Shown here in pieces: positions 53,435-63,001 of a DNA stretch of 64,000 nt. The notes beneath the pieces were generated by a model. That model did no database searches. It was not told the DNA's origin and saw only the letters and a program-made list of their open reading frames with translations. Positions within the stretch are counted from its first letter, which is position 1; the number at the start of each line of letters is the position of its first letter. This DNA is from Nostoc edaphicum CCNP1411 (GTDB taxonomy: Bacteria > Cyanobacteriota > Cyanobacteriia > Cyanobacteriales > Nostocaceae). The position numbers and the translations under genes were made by a program. Where the stretch lies: contig NZ_CP054698.1 of NCBI RefSeq assembly GCF_014023275.1, forward strand, positions 1,240,001 through 1,304,000, written 5' to 3'.

Positions 53435-53629
53435 CTAATTCGTAACCTTACTAATCCACAAATCGTTAAAATTACTTGTTAATACTTTTGGAGATTTAGC
53501 TTTCTTGCCTGAAAAATATTTTTCTTGTTCATTATTATACACTTGAATGGTGCGATCGCTTTGCTCATCCTGGGTCAACTCTGTTACTTCAACAGCACTA
53601 ACTCTGACACTCTCCCTAGCTTTAGCCAC
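53435..53629 (-). CDS. Small orphan frame upstream of the DUF1772 gene
   Basis: A 64-codon frame (MAKARESVRVSAVEVTELTQ, DEQSDRTIQVYNNEQEKYF and an SKVTN end) that stops exactly at the DUF1772 start. The sequence is hydrophilic and protein-like, but no family, start signal or partner is clear. It may be a remnant. Confidence 0.25.
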   Translation of the reverse strand: MAKARESVRVSAVEVTELTQDEQSDRTIQVYNNEQEKYFSGKKAKSPKVLTSNFNDLWISKVTN

Positions 53630-53750
53630 GGAGATTCTTGTATCTATGACAGAACTTGCTCAAGCAGGTTTTCACCAACCGGAGTAGAGGTTGCATCTTA
53701 AATGCTGATTAGTTTATCACACTCCCAGAGGTAGTATCACGGCAAGAGAT

Positions 53751-53796
53751 TTGACATACTCATCGTCCTAAAGAACGGTGATTCTTGACACTTCAT
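53751..53796. mobile_element. Possible IS200/IS605-family end remnant
   Basis: ttgacatactcatcgtccta followed by aagaacggtgattcttgaca resembles the hairpin-bearing right end common to TnpB-encoding IS200/IS605 elements of cyanobacteria. The stem has several mismatches. No transposase or TnpB gene is nearby. The rest of 53630-54121 shows nothing I can identify. Confidence 0.45.
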
Positions 53797-54121
53797 TGAC
53801 TGATGCTACCGAAATAGTCTTGCTTTGTCTCTACGTCCGTTTAGAGTCGTGGCAATGCGCGTGAAGTCAGGAAAAAACAAAATTGAATCCTAAAGCTTTA
53901 TAACAAATCGAATAAATAGACGGATAAGTTCTGGTATATTTCAATATACTTAGGAAAGTTTTGTATGTTATAAATTTGAGCAATATATTACAAGTGATGC
54001 AGAGATCATCAGTATAATTAGTTATCTTTTTGAACAAGAAGGTTTTACTTGTTTGTTGCGGTCAAGAGGCTAACATTGCTCTGCGTATCTGCGTGAAATT
54101 TTAATATATAGGTAATTTATA

Positions 54122-54820
54122 GTGCTAAAAATCTCTAACCTCAACGTTTACTACGGCGAAAGTCACATTCTCCGCAATGTAGATTTAAGCGTGCCATCTG
54201 GGCAAATGGTTTGCCTAATTGGACGCAATGGCGTAGGGAAAACTACTTTACTCAAAACAATTATGGGTTTACTCAAACCCCGCAGCGGTACTATTAACTT
54301 AGCTGAAGAATTAATCAACTCAAAATCCCCAGACCAAAGGGCAAAGTTGGGAATTGGTTATGTCCCCCAAGGACGAGAAATTATCCCCCGGTTGACAGTC
54401 AAAGAAAATTTGCTGCTGGGGTTGGAAGCTAGACGCAAACCAGTAAAAAAAGCAGAAATTCCAGAGGAAGTTTTTAGCTTATTCCCGGTGTTAAAAACTA
54501 TGCTTTCGCGGATGGGTGGCGATTTGAGTGGTGGACAACAGCAACAATTAGCGATCGCACGTGCTTTAATGGGAGAACCTCAATTACTCGTCTTAGATGA
54601 ACCCACGGAAGGTATTCAACCCTCCATCATTCTAGAAATTGAAACCGCAGTCCGTCGCATCGTCGAAACCACAGGCATTTCTGTTTTATTGGTAGAGCAA
54701 CATTTGCACTTTGTCCGCCAGGCGGATTACTATTACGCGATGCAAAAAGGTGGTATTGTCGCCTCCGGTTCCACTACCGAACTCAGCCAAGATGTGATTC
54801 AACGCTTTTTAGCTGTTTAA
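54122..54820 (+). CDS. urtE: Urea ABC transporter ATP-binding subunit UrtE
   Basis: One of two ATPase subunits of the high-affinity UrtABCDE urea importer. It resembles LivF-type ATPases: Walker A CLIGRNGVGKTTLLKTIMGL, signature LSGGQQQQLAIARALMGEPQ, Walker B LLVLDEPTEGIQP and the His loop SVLLVEQHLHF; 232 residues is typical. Start is GTG at 54122 (LKISNLNVYYGESHIL). None of urtA, urtB, urtC or urtD is in the window, although these genes usually lie together, so this is a separated subunit gene. Confidence 0.93.
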   Translation: MLKISNLNVYYGESHILRNVDLSVPSGQMVCLIGRNGVGKTTLLKTIMGLLKPRSGTINLAEELINSKSPDQRAKLGIGYVPQGREIIPRLTVKENLLLGLEARRKPVKKAEIPEEVFSLFPVLKTMLSRMGGDLSGGQQQQLAIARALMGEPQLLVLDEPTEGIQPSIILEIETAVRRIVETTGISVLLVEQHLHFVRQADYYYAMQKGGIVASGSTTELSQDVIQRFLAV

Positions 54821-54826
54821 TAAACC

Positions 54827-54859
54827 AGAATTCAGGAGTCAGGAGTCAGAATTCAGAAT
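54827..54859. repeat. Family E repeat arm, copy 3
   Basis: gaattcaggagtcaggagtc repeats the arm seen at 20468 and 48394. The matching right arm is not clear here. Confidence 0.55.
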
Positions 54860-54976
54860 TGAAATGTGACTGGCGGATGTATAGGACTCCTATTTGATTC
54901 TTGAAAAAAATCAGTACAACTTGAAGAGGCTTGTTTCCTGTTGCCTATTGCCTATTGCCTACCTACGCAAATAATT

Positions 54977-55774
54977 TCAGAAATCAAAGCGGATTCCTAT
55001 AGCTTGCTTCTCTATAGGAGTATAAACGGGTTTAATTTCTCCACTTTTTTGTTCTGAATTCGGAATTATAAATTTTGTATTGTCTATATCAATAGTGTCA
55101 GAAGCAATCAAGTCTGCTGCTTCTTGTAAAAGCTCATTTTGTTCCTTTTGAATTGCTTCTAAGCGACCAGAAATTTCTGCTAATCGCTGTTGTTTATTTG
55201 GTTGAAAACTTTCAGATAACAAAGCTGGCAGATTATCAGTTGTTTTAGTCGCTGTCATTTGTTGAACAGCAAAACTGCCCAATTTAGTTAAGGATAGAAA
55301 ACTAACTGTAATCAAAGCCTGAAGCAATTTTAATGGAACTTGGAGTATTGACCAACTAGCTGTTTCAATTAACCGGACAATTGCTTTGATGATGCTCCAA
55401 AGTAGGGCAAGCGCAAACAGCAAAATCACTATACTGATAATTGGGTGATTAGTCGCCCAACCTAGTATTTGAACTAACCGAAAAAATATCGGGTGTTGTG
55501 TCAGCCAATCACTTACAGAAGATGCCATTGCATCTTTAACTGCTCCCGATGTTGTACTTTTAAATTTATCAGCAGTTTGCCAAGTTTGCTCTAAGCTTGT
55601 TGTAACTGTATCAATTGCTTTATCAGTTGTTGTATTCAAAGACTCCCTAACTTGTTGTGCTGAGTTACTTAGAGAGTTAACGCTTCCGCCCACAAAATCT
55701 TTCACATTTTGCAAGTGTTGCAAAACTCCGTTAGGCAAGTTTATGTCTATTTGGGATGCCATAAAACATTTCAC
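54977..55774 (-). CDS. Membrane protein of unknown function, coupled to P450
   Basis: A 265-residue protein. The N-terminal half is helical and Thr/Ser-rich (QVRESLNTTTDKAIDTVTTS), resembling an extended amphipathic helix. Two membrane helices lie around residues 115-140 and 150-180 (HPIISIVILLFALALLWSII; LQVPLKLLQALITVSFLSLT). A coiled segment (LAEISGRLEAIQKEQNELLQ) follows. Its ATG (55774) overlaps the P450 stop by four bases, so it is translated from the same transcript. ATG at 55762 (MASQIDIN) is an alternative start. No family recognised. Confidence 0.72.
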   Translation of the reverse strand: MKCFMASQIDINLPNGVLQHLQNVKDFVGGSVNSLSNSAQQVRESLNTTTDKAIDTVTTSLEQTWQTADKFKSTTSGAVKDAMASSVSDWLTQHPIFFRLVQILGWATNHPIISIVILLFALALLWSIIKAIVRLIETASWSILQVPLKLLQALITVSFLSLTKLGSFAVQQMTATKTTDNLPALLSESFQPNKQQRLAEISGRLEAIQKEQNELLQEAADLIASDTIDIDNTKFIIPNSEQKSGEIKPVYTPIEKQAIGIRFDF

Positions 55775-57081
55775 CGAGGTTGAAATCTAACCCGCAACCC
55801 ATCTTTAGGGCGATTGCTAGGAACTAAAACTGTTTCTAAACTTTGATTGGGTAATATCTCCCAATGATAATCGCGTAGAAGGTGGGCAGCAATAATCTTC
55901 ATTTCCATTTTGGCAAAGGCTATACCAATACAGATGCGCGGCCCACCACCGAAACCAACTAAACTAAAAGGATATTTTTTATGTTCTTGGCGCTGGGGAC
56001 TAAAACGATCTGGATCAAAACGCTCTGGTTCAAGGTAAATTTCTTTTAGGCTGTGAGTGATCATAATTGAATATAACAACTGCCAACCAGCCGGCACGTG
56101 ATAACCTTTAAACTCAAAGTCTTTAATTACACCACGAAACCCACCTCCAACAGGTTGATGCAATCTTTCGACTTCCCACAAAACCTGCTCTAAATAGGGC
56201 ATTTTCCCCAATTGTTCTAAATCCAAATCACCTTGACTTGCAAGTTGTAATTGTTCAACTCTTGCTTTTTCGAGTACTTCTGGATGATGGGCTAACTCTA
56301 CACACAACCAAGTCAACATCGAAGTAGTTGTTTCATGTCCTGCGAAGAGTAATAGTAACGACTGGGCGATGAGTTCTTTTTCACTCATCCGGTTACCCTC
56401 TTCGTCTTGGGCTTGCACTAATAAACTCAGAGCGTCTTTAGTTGGATTTTGCTGATGTTCTCTAACTACTTGAGTTAGATGCTCTAAAATTTCATTACGC
56501 GCTGCTATGGCTTTACCAAATGTCGTAAATGGTAAGGGCAATGGATTAATCGCAAACAGTCCATTTGTCATGGCTGCAAACAACTGGCTGAGGCGCACAC
56601 ATTCGGGGCCAGGACGCGTACCCAACAACAACTGACTAGCAATATCAAATGTCAACTGTTTAAACTCTTGAAACCAAGTAAACTCCTGTTTTTTCTCCCA
56701 CTTTTGGAGATAACTACGTGTGATATCTTCCATTGTGGAGACATAATTCGCCAATGCTGGGCCATGCAATGCCGGCATCATCAAGCGGCGGTTTCTACGA
56801 TGTTCCTCTCCATCTTGCAGAAAAAGTGATTCACCCAGTAATGTCTTGAAATTATTAGGCCATCCCTCCCGCCAAGAAAAATTCTCGATATGGCTTGACA
56901 AAACGAACTCTAATGCCTCCGACCCAGCCATTACCACAGTTGGTCTGCCAAGAAGATGGGTTTTGAAGATAGACCCATACTGTTGATAACGCTTTCTGGC
57001 AAAATCACGGTCGAAAACAAAGGACAGTGTTTCACCTAATACAGGTATACCAAAGCTTCCAGGAGGAATTCGATTATTCAT
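55771..57081 (-). CDS. Cytochrome P450, CYP120-like
   Basis: A 436-residue P450. The I-helix oxygen-activation motif is LLFAGHETTTSM, the K-helix ExxR is EVERLHQP, and the heme-binding loop near residue 380 is FGGGPRICIGIAFAKME with the axial Cys. The N-terminal PPGSFGIPVLGETLSF and the RKRYQQYGSIFKTHLLGRPT region resemble the CYP120 family (Synechocystis CYP120A1 is a retinoic-acid-binding P450); assignment to the subfamily is by eye. It overlaps the downstream membrane protein gene and lies seven bases behind the permease gene, forming a three-gene unit. Substrate not known. Confidence 0.92.
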   Translation of the reverse strand: MNNRIPPGSFGIPVLGETLSFVFDRDFARKRYQQYGSIFKTHLLGRPTVVMAGSEALEFVLSSHIENFSWREGWPNNFKTLLGESLFLQDGEEHRRNRRLMMPALHGPALANYVSTMEDITRSYLQKWEKKQEFTWFQEFKQLTFDIASQLLLGTRPGPECVRLSQLFAAMTNGLFAINPLPLPFTTFGKAIAARNEILEHLTQVVREHQQNPTKDALSLLVQAQDEEGNRMSEKELIAQSLLLLFAGHETTTSMLTWLCVELAHHPEVLEKARVEQLQLASQGDLDLEQLGKMPYLEQVLWEVERLHQPVGGGFRGVIKDFEFKGYHVPAGWQLLYSIMITHSLKEIYLEPERFDPDRFSPQRQEHKKYPFSLVGFGGGPRICIGIAFAKMEMKIIAAHLLRDYHWEILPNQSLETVLVPSNRPKDGLRVRFQPR

Positions 57082-57087
57082 ATCTCG

Positions 57088-57870
57088 TTAACTCGAAGCG
57101 CTAGTATAAAACCGCAACGCAAACCGCCAAAACCAAGTAGAAACAAAAAACAGCGCTACTGCTAATATTACTGCACCTATCAACCAGCTAATTTCACTCC
57201 GACCCAACAATGCTTGGGCTGGTACAGTGGTTAAAAAAGCTACTGGCATCACAAAGGTGAAGAAAAAGCGGTAAGCCGTGGGATATGCGGCAATGGGATA
57301 TCTTCCAGCTTCTAATAAACCACGCAACACTTCAGTAACGTTGTATATTTTGACGAACCAAATACTTGTTGCTCCCAGCATAAACCACAGGCTGTACAAA
57401 ATCACCAAGCTGAACAATAACGGCAGCACGCCAAGTAGATAGTCGTCTATTCCTACACCCAGACGTTGACCTGCGTAGCCAATAATAATACTACCAAAAA
57501 CTAGATCCGGCATTCCCCAAGGTGAGAGGGTATGGGTGGAAAGCCAAAACTGACTGCGGATAGGTTTTAATAATATAAAATCCAAAGTGCCTTCCTGGAC
57601 ATGGCGGACAATGCGATTTAAGTTCGACGCCAGAAACGTAGCAGAAAATCCTTGCAGTAAGGTAAAAATTCCTAGAACTACTAAAGCTGCTTCCCATGAC
57701 CAGCCACTAAAAGTATAGCCAGTGCGGTAAAACAAGAATAGTCCAAAGAGGCTGCCGGCAAGATTTCCCAAACTGCTGAGGGTAGCTATGAAAAAATTAA
57801 TCCGATATTCCAACTCAGCTGCGATCGCAGCACCCCAAAATAGTCTTAGTACTTTCAAATATCTTTGCAT
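57088..57870 (-). CDS. ABC-2-type transporter permease
   Basis: A 260-residue integral membrane protein with about six hydrophobic segments. The opening MQRYLKVLRLFWGAAIAAEL and the LEYRINFFIATLSSLGNLAG, LLKPIRSQFWLS and GRYPIAAYPTAYRFFFTF segments fit the ABC-2 (DUF990-like) permease family. No ATP-binding subunit is adjacent, so the partner ATPase is encoded elsewhere. The P450 gene starts seven bases downstream, so the two are co-transcribed. Substrate unknown; a role in exporting a P450-modified compound is conjecture. Confidence 0.88.
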   Translation of the reverse strand: MQRYLKVLRLFWGAAIAAELEYRINFFIATLSSLGNLAGSLFGLFLFYRTGYTFSGWSWEAALVVLGIFTLLQGFSATFLASNLNRIVRHVQEGTLDFILLKPIRSQFWLSTHTLSPWGMPDLVFGSIIIGYAGQRLGVGIDDYLLGVLPLLFSLVILYSLWFMLGATSIWFVKIYNVTEVLRGLLEAGRYPIAAYPTAYRFFFTFVMPVAFLTTVPAQALLGRSEISWLIGAVILAVALFFVSTWFWRFALRFYTSASS

Positions 57871-58147
57871 CTTGCACCCTTAACTCAAAACCTACCACCT
57901 GTCACTACGTTTCTCAGGATTACATCATAACTTTATGTAAATTTAATATTACTTTTTATTCAGGAAAATTGCTAAACGTTAAGATGTTGTGGATCTACTG
58001 TTGAAAAGTAAGAAATTCTATGAATCTGGATTTACCAGAACGAATGAAATCACTTGGCTATTTTGGGGTATAAGCAATTGTCTTTGCTGACTTTGGCTTT
58101 TTAATTGGTATATTTACTTACTTAATCTTGCGGAATATTGGTAATCT

Positions 58148-58771
58148 ATGGCTAAACTGTCTAACGAATTACAACGCTATTTTTTTGAGGAAGAACGACC
58201 CTCAAAAGTAACTTTGGCAGAGATTTTACTGTTAGCAAAAGAAAGAGTTTTTGGATTTTTGCTAGTTATTTTGTCTTTACCTTCCGCTTTGCCAGTTCCA
58301 GCACCGGGATACTCAACTCCTTTCGGCATCCTAATTTTTCTATTAGCGGTACAGCTAATTGCCGGCGCCAAAATCCCTTGGCTACCTGAGAGGATGATGA
58401 ATCATCCTATACAACTCACAACAGTTCAGGGGTTTTTAAAGGCAGGGATTCCTTGGTTAAAAAGAATTGAAGCGATCGCTCGTCCTCGTTTGAGCTATAT
58501 CTGTACTACTTTACCAGGTAGAGTGACCATTGGTGTAGCGATCGCCTTGATGGCAATTTCCATGATGATTCCCATTCCAGGAACTAATACCCTGCCAGCA
58601 ATGGGAATTTTTGTAACTAGCTTTGGCTTATCGGAAGATGATGGTGCTATCAGCCTCGGTGGTTTAGTGATGTGTGTGCTGGGGGCAGTTTTAACTACTT
58701 CCATACTAGTGGCACTGGTTTGGGGTGGTTCCAGTCTTCTTGACATCATCAAGACTTGGTTAGGTCGTTAA
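58148..58771 (+). CDS. exoD: Exopolysaccharide synthesis ExoD-like protein
   Basis: A 207-residue inner-membrane protein of the ExoD family: opening VTLAEILLLAKERVFGFLLV, then SLPSALPVPAPGYSTPFGIL, the second repeat TIGVAIALMAISMMIPIPGT and the C-terminal LVALVWGGSSLL. The two related halves (PxPAPGYSTPFGI; PIPGTNTLPAMGI) are the family hallmark. ExoD influences exopolysaccharide production in rhizobia; the function in cyanobacteria is not known. It is transcribed alone. A short upstream frame near 58020 (MNLDLPERMKSLGYFG) is probably debris. Confidence 0.88.
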   Translation: MAKLSNELQRYFFEEERPSKVTLAEILLLAKERVFGFLLVILSLPSALPVPAPGYSTPFGILIFLLAVQLIAGAKIPWLPERMMNHPIQLTTVQGFLKAGIPWLKRIEAIARPRLSYICTTLPGRVTIGVAIALMAISMMIPIPGTNTLPAMGIFVTSFGLSEDDGAISLGGLVMCVLGAVLTTSILVALVWGGSSLLDIIKTWLGR

Positions 58772-58904
58772 AGGAGGCAGGAATTTAGATATTTAGATAA
58801 CAGTAGTCCTAAATGATTTTGCTAGGGATTGTTAACTACGCCATAGATGTATCTCAATTGCCACGGCTGTTTCGCTGGGAAGTACAATCAAACTCTGATG
58901 TTAG

Positions 58905-59462
58905 CTAGGGATTAATGGCAGAATTAGCCATTTTTACTAAAGAAGTGCGATCGCCTGCTTTTAGCCCAACAACATATTGCACACCCTGTTGTCTCCAAGT
59001 CAAGGTAGCATCTGAGCAATTAGCACCACAAGTAAAATCCACAAAATAGCCAGTAATACCCTTAGCTAAGGATACACGTTTACCATTCAGGCGCGGTGTT
59101 TTGCGCGTTACTGCTTCAGCAGAAAGCACACCCAAACGACAGGCAGTTCCACCCGTACAGTCAGGACTGAAACCCAGTAGAATATCGTACTTCTTTGGCG
59201 TAGCAGCTTCTATAATTGCGTAAATTGGATTTTCCCCATCCGACTCAGGAATAAACTTTGGCAATAAAATCTTAATCTGAGTCTTTTGCTTTAATTTAGG
59301 CAGAATAGATTTAAAAACTGGGTGTAGCTGGATTTTACTCTGCTGTGCTATTAGTTGTGACTGGTTGTTGATAGTAGCTATGGCTGACTTGTGAAAGCTG
59401 CTAACGCTGACTGATAAAAATACAGCACACACAACACTAATATTTCTGAAACTTAAAATCAT
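58905..59462 (-). CDS. Exported hypothetical protein
   Basis: A 185-residue protein with an N-terminal signal peptide (MILSFRNISVVCAVFLSVSV, cleavage near SAIA). The mature part is predicted beta-rich. It has two Cys pairs (FSPDCTGGTACRLGVL and VDFTCGANCSDATLTWRQQG) that may form disulfides. A gap of 30 bp with a short repeat lies upstream. No family recognised. The gene appears monocistronic. Confidence 0.72.
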   Translation of the reverse strand: MILSFRNISVVCAVFLSVSVSSFHKSAIATINNQSQLIAQQSKIQLHPVFKSILPKLKQKTQIKILLPKFIPESDGENPIYAIIEAATPKKYDILLGFSPDCTGGTACRLGVLSAEAVTRKTPRLNGKRVSLAKGITGYFVDFTCGANCSDATLTWRQQGVQYVVGLKAGDRTSLVKMANSAINP

Positions 59463-59492
59463 CTTTAAAAACCTATTTCATCTAATACCAAT

Positions 59493-59693
59493 TTAATGTG
59501 AAGCTGCATAGAAAAGAGCTTCTAGAATAAAGTTATAAGAAGAGATAGATATTACCTGCTCAAGTGTAAGTTGGTCGAATATTTCTTGGATGCGACGCCT
59601 ACGGCGGGCTACGTCTACTCGTAAAGTTTGTAAACAAGAGAAAAGTTGATTTTTGAGTGGTTTGAGGGTGCGTACAGATATTAGGCGTTGCAT
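59493..59693 (-). CDS. Short frame spanning a repeat, possibly a gene remnant
   Basis: A 66-codon frame whose central part (RVDVARRRRRIQE) is encoded by the gcgacgcctacggcgggct repeat. The flanking pieces (IQEIFDQLTLEQVISISSYN) look protein-like. Most likely a small gene broken by the repeat or a chance frame; weak support. Confidence 0.2.
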   Translation of the reverse strand: MQRLISVRTLKPLKNQLFSCLQTLRVDVARRRRRIQEIFDQLTLEQVISISSYNFILEALFYAASH

Positions 59694-59813
59694 ATTTAAG
59701 AATACTAAGAAATCAGCAGCAAATCTTACTACATTTAGTATTCCCAGATATAAGTATTATCTAACTTTAGGTTTGGTATCGCCGTCTAAAGTGCCTTAAA
59801 CTATATTCGTTCC

Positions 59814-60443
59814 TTATCTCCAACGCCGATTTAGCCGCAGTAAACTTTTTATCCTCTGACAAAATCTTTCTACTAAAGGTGTAGTCTTTGATACATGCTT
59901 AGGTGAGCATGATCTACGTGTACTCCCCGGATTTCTTAACTCTTCTTCTATTTGTGCAGCTTTATTTAAATCTGAAGCGGCTCTATATTCATATCCCAAT
60001 TGTGAGCAAACTAGCCCACGATATTTATATGCGTCAATGTAGTGAGGATTGAGACGAATTGCGTGGGTAAAATCTGCGATCGCATCCTCATATCTTCCTT
60101 CTGTAGCATTCTCTACTCCTAAAGTATAGAAAGTTTCTGCATCCCAACGATTGACAGATATTTTTGGCGGATTTTTAGGCGAAGATGAAGATGGATTTTT
60201 AGAAATAGGAGGCTCAGATGGACTTTCAGATTTGAGCTTATTGTAAGCTCCGTTGATTGATTTGATTTTTTCCTCAGCTTCCTGTTTTTGCTTTTGATCA
60301 ACAAAGCGATCAGGATGCCAAATTTTCACCAGTTTACGGTAGGTTCGCTTCACCTGTGCTTGAGACGCACCGGGTTCCAGCCCCAGAATTTCATAAGCCT
60401 CATTGATATCGAAGCGTAAACGCTTCAGCTTGTCGTTAGACAT
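59814..60443 (-). CDS. DnaJ-domain protein with TPR-like repeat
   Basis: About 209 residues from MSNDKLKRLRFDINEAYEIL. The J domain covers residues 9-75, with GLEPGASQAQVKRTYRKLVK and the HPD motif in KIWHPDRFVDQ, which stimulates Hsp70 ATPase. After a Ser/Pro linker (about 75-95) comes one TPR-like unit (YEDAIADFTHAIRLNPHYID, then AYKYRGLVCSQLGYEYRA). The C-terminus is basic. No Gly/Phe or zinc-finger region, so it is a specialised J protein. ATG at 60443 fits the J domain better than 60467. The gene diverges from the tocopherol cyclase gene with only 10 to 35 bp between the starts. Confidence 0.88.
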   Translation of the reverse strand: MSNDKLKRLRFDINEAYEILGLEPGASQAQVKRTYRKLVKIWHPDRFVDQKQKQEAEEKIKSINGAYNKLKSESPSEPPISKNPSSSSPKNPPKISVNRWDAETFYTLGVENATEGRYEDAIADFTHAIRLNPHYIDAYKYRGLVCSQLGYEYRAASDLNKAAQIEEELRNPGSTRRSCSPKHVSKTTPLVERFCQRIKSLLRLNRRWR

Positions 60444-60473
60444 CGCGCATACTGAAAAAATCGGCAACTATAA

Positions 60474-61574
<1,101 letters not shown>

Positions 61575-61607
61575 AACTACTGCTATAATTATATATGCTT
61601 CGCAGTT

Positions 61608-61681
61608 GGGGTTGTAGCTCAGTTGGATAGAGCGGACGCCTCCTAAGCGTCAGGTCGTGCGTTCAAGTCGCACCAGTCCCG
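61608..61681 (+). tRNA. tRNA-Arg (anticodon CCT)
   Basis: The cloverleaf is complete. The acceptor stem ggggttg pairs with cagtccc (with G-U pairs). The D arm is gctcagttggatagagc. The anticodon stem gacgc/gcgtc encloses loop ctcctaa, giving anticodon CCT. The T arm gtgcgttcaagtcgcac is complete, and the discriminator is G. It reads AGG arginine codons. CCA is not encoded. Confidence 0.95.
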
Positions 61682-61772
61682 TTTTTCAGGCAATTAACAT
61701 ATAACAATTTATCGGGGCACAGCATTACTTGTGCACCTACTATTAGTCTGTATTATATGCAATCGAAAAGAA

Positions 61773-61869
61773 CTAGTACCGCAAGGCGGAATTAAAAATT
61801 AAAAATGAATACAGCATAAGTGTTTCGTTGATTTGGAATAATTGGTTTATTTCCGCCGTGTTGTACTAG
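61773..61869. mobile_element. MITE-like element (family D), copy 2
   Basis: Ends ctagtaccgcaaggcggaa and ttccgccgtgttgtactag bound 97 bp. It has the same ends as the 28792-28902 copy. The remainder of the spacer from tRNA-Arg to 62086 shows no gene. Confidence 0.8.
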
Positions 61870-62086
61870 ATAAAGTGGTTACAACCCTTTGATGAATCGT
61901 CCGATACAGGTTAGGATAATCCATCAATTAGAGGGAAAACTTTAAGCACGCTTAACCGCGCTGCGCCACAAAAATCGACCAAATATAAATTTGGGCAGAT
62001 TTTTTGGAAGTTTGCTACTCTACTATCAATTGTTTTTTCTTCTAGACAGAGAAAATTTTGGACTGAGTAAATTAAGTTATTGAGCC

Positions 62087-62656
62087 TTGAATAAGCTACT
62101 CTTTACAGGTAAATCTTTTCGTTTTATGGCTTTTGTCCTACCGCTATTCGTATGGTGGGGATACAAAGAAGTACAAAACCAATTTGTACAGCCGCAAGCA
62201 GTTATAGTGTTGGGTGGTTCAACGAGACGTTTAGAGAGAGAGAAGTTTACAGCAAAATTTGTTAGTGAGCATCCAAATATACCGATTTGGATTACTGGCG
62301 GTAGTCCACCTACATTCACCCAACGAGTGTTTACCAAAGCTGGTATTGATCCCAAACGTTTACACTTGGACTACGAAGCAGTAGATACAGTTACTAATTT
62401 TACTACGTTAGTAGATGATTTGCAAGCTCGTGGCATCAAGAGTGTTTACTTGATTACTTCAGACTTCCACATGCGCCGGGCTTGTGTCATCGGCGAAATT
62501 ATTTTGGGTAGTCGGGGTATTTATTTAAAACCAGTGCCAGTTCCTTCAGAAAACCCCCCTGAATCTATCGAAAAATCGATTCGTGATGGAGCTAGAGCCA
62601 TAATTTGGTTAGCAACTGGTTACACCGGTGTCGATGCTGCGAAAAAGAAACGGTAA
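62087..62656 (+). CDS. YdcF/DUF218-family protein
   Basis: A 189-residue protein with one N-terminal membrane anchor (FRFMAFVLPLFVWWGYKEVQ) and the DUF218 domain: QAVIVLGGSTRRLEREKF, IPIWITGGSPPTF, the DYEAVDTVTNFTTLVDDLQA segment and VYLITSDFHMRRACVIGEII. The GGS and DFHMRRA motifs are typical of the YdcF fold. Members have been linked to envelope and polysaccharide metabolism, but no reaction is assigned. The frame has a TTG start (62087); an ATG at 62126 is an alternative but would shorten the anchor. Confidence 0.87.
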   Translation: MNKLLFTGKSFRFMAFVLPLFVWWGYKEVQNQFVQPQAVIVLGGSTRRLEREKFTAKFVSEHPNIPIWITGGSPPTFTQRVFTKAGIDPKRLHLDYEAVDTVTNFTTLVDDLQARGIKSVYLITSDFHMRRACVIGEIILGSRGIYLKPVPVPSENPPESIEKSIRDGARAIIWLATGYTGVDAAKKKR

Positions 62657-63001
62657 ATCAATTTGGGATTTTGGAAATGAAAATTTTCAAATTCAAAAAC
62701 TTTATCGATATGAAATAAGACAAACTATTCCAAGTTGGTGACATTTATGGGAATTTGCATGATCTTGACCTAAGTCAATACAGGCAAATTCAGAGAACTA
62801 ATGCCAATAATCTTGACATCAACTCAGTAAGAACAGACACCTCAAAGTATAATTTTTGAAAAACTAGCGCAACACTAACCTTCAAACAACACAGCAGCTT
62901 GGACTCTTCGGAGTAGTCTAGTATAGTTCTGGGAAAAAAACGCCCCAAGTTCTCCCACAATTTGATACCCTAGCTTAAACAGATTTGAGAAAATTTAAAG
63001 C

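Noticed and set aside
53940..54075. Short frame ending in SDAEIISIISYLFEQEG
   Set aside because: Protein-like for about 25 codons but with an upstream stop and no start; too short to assign, possibly gene debris.
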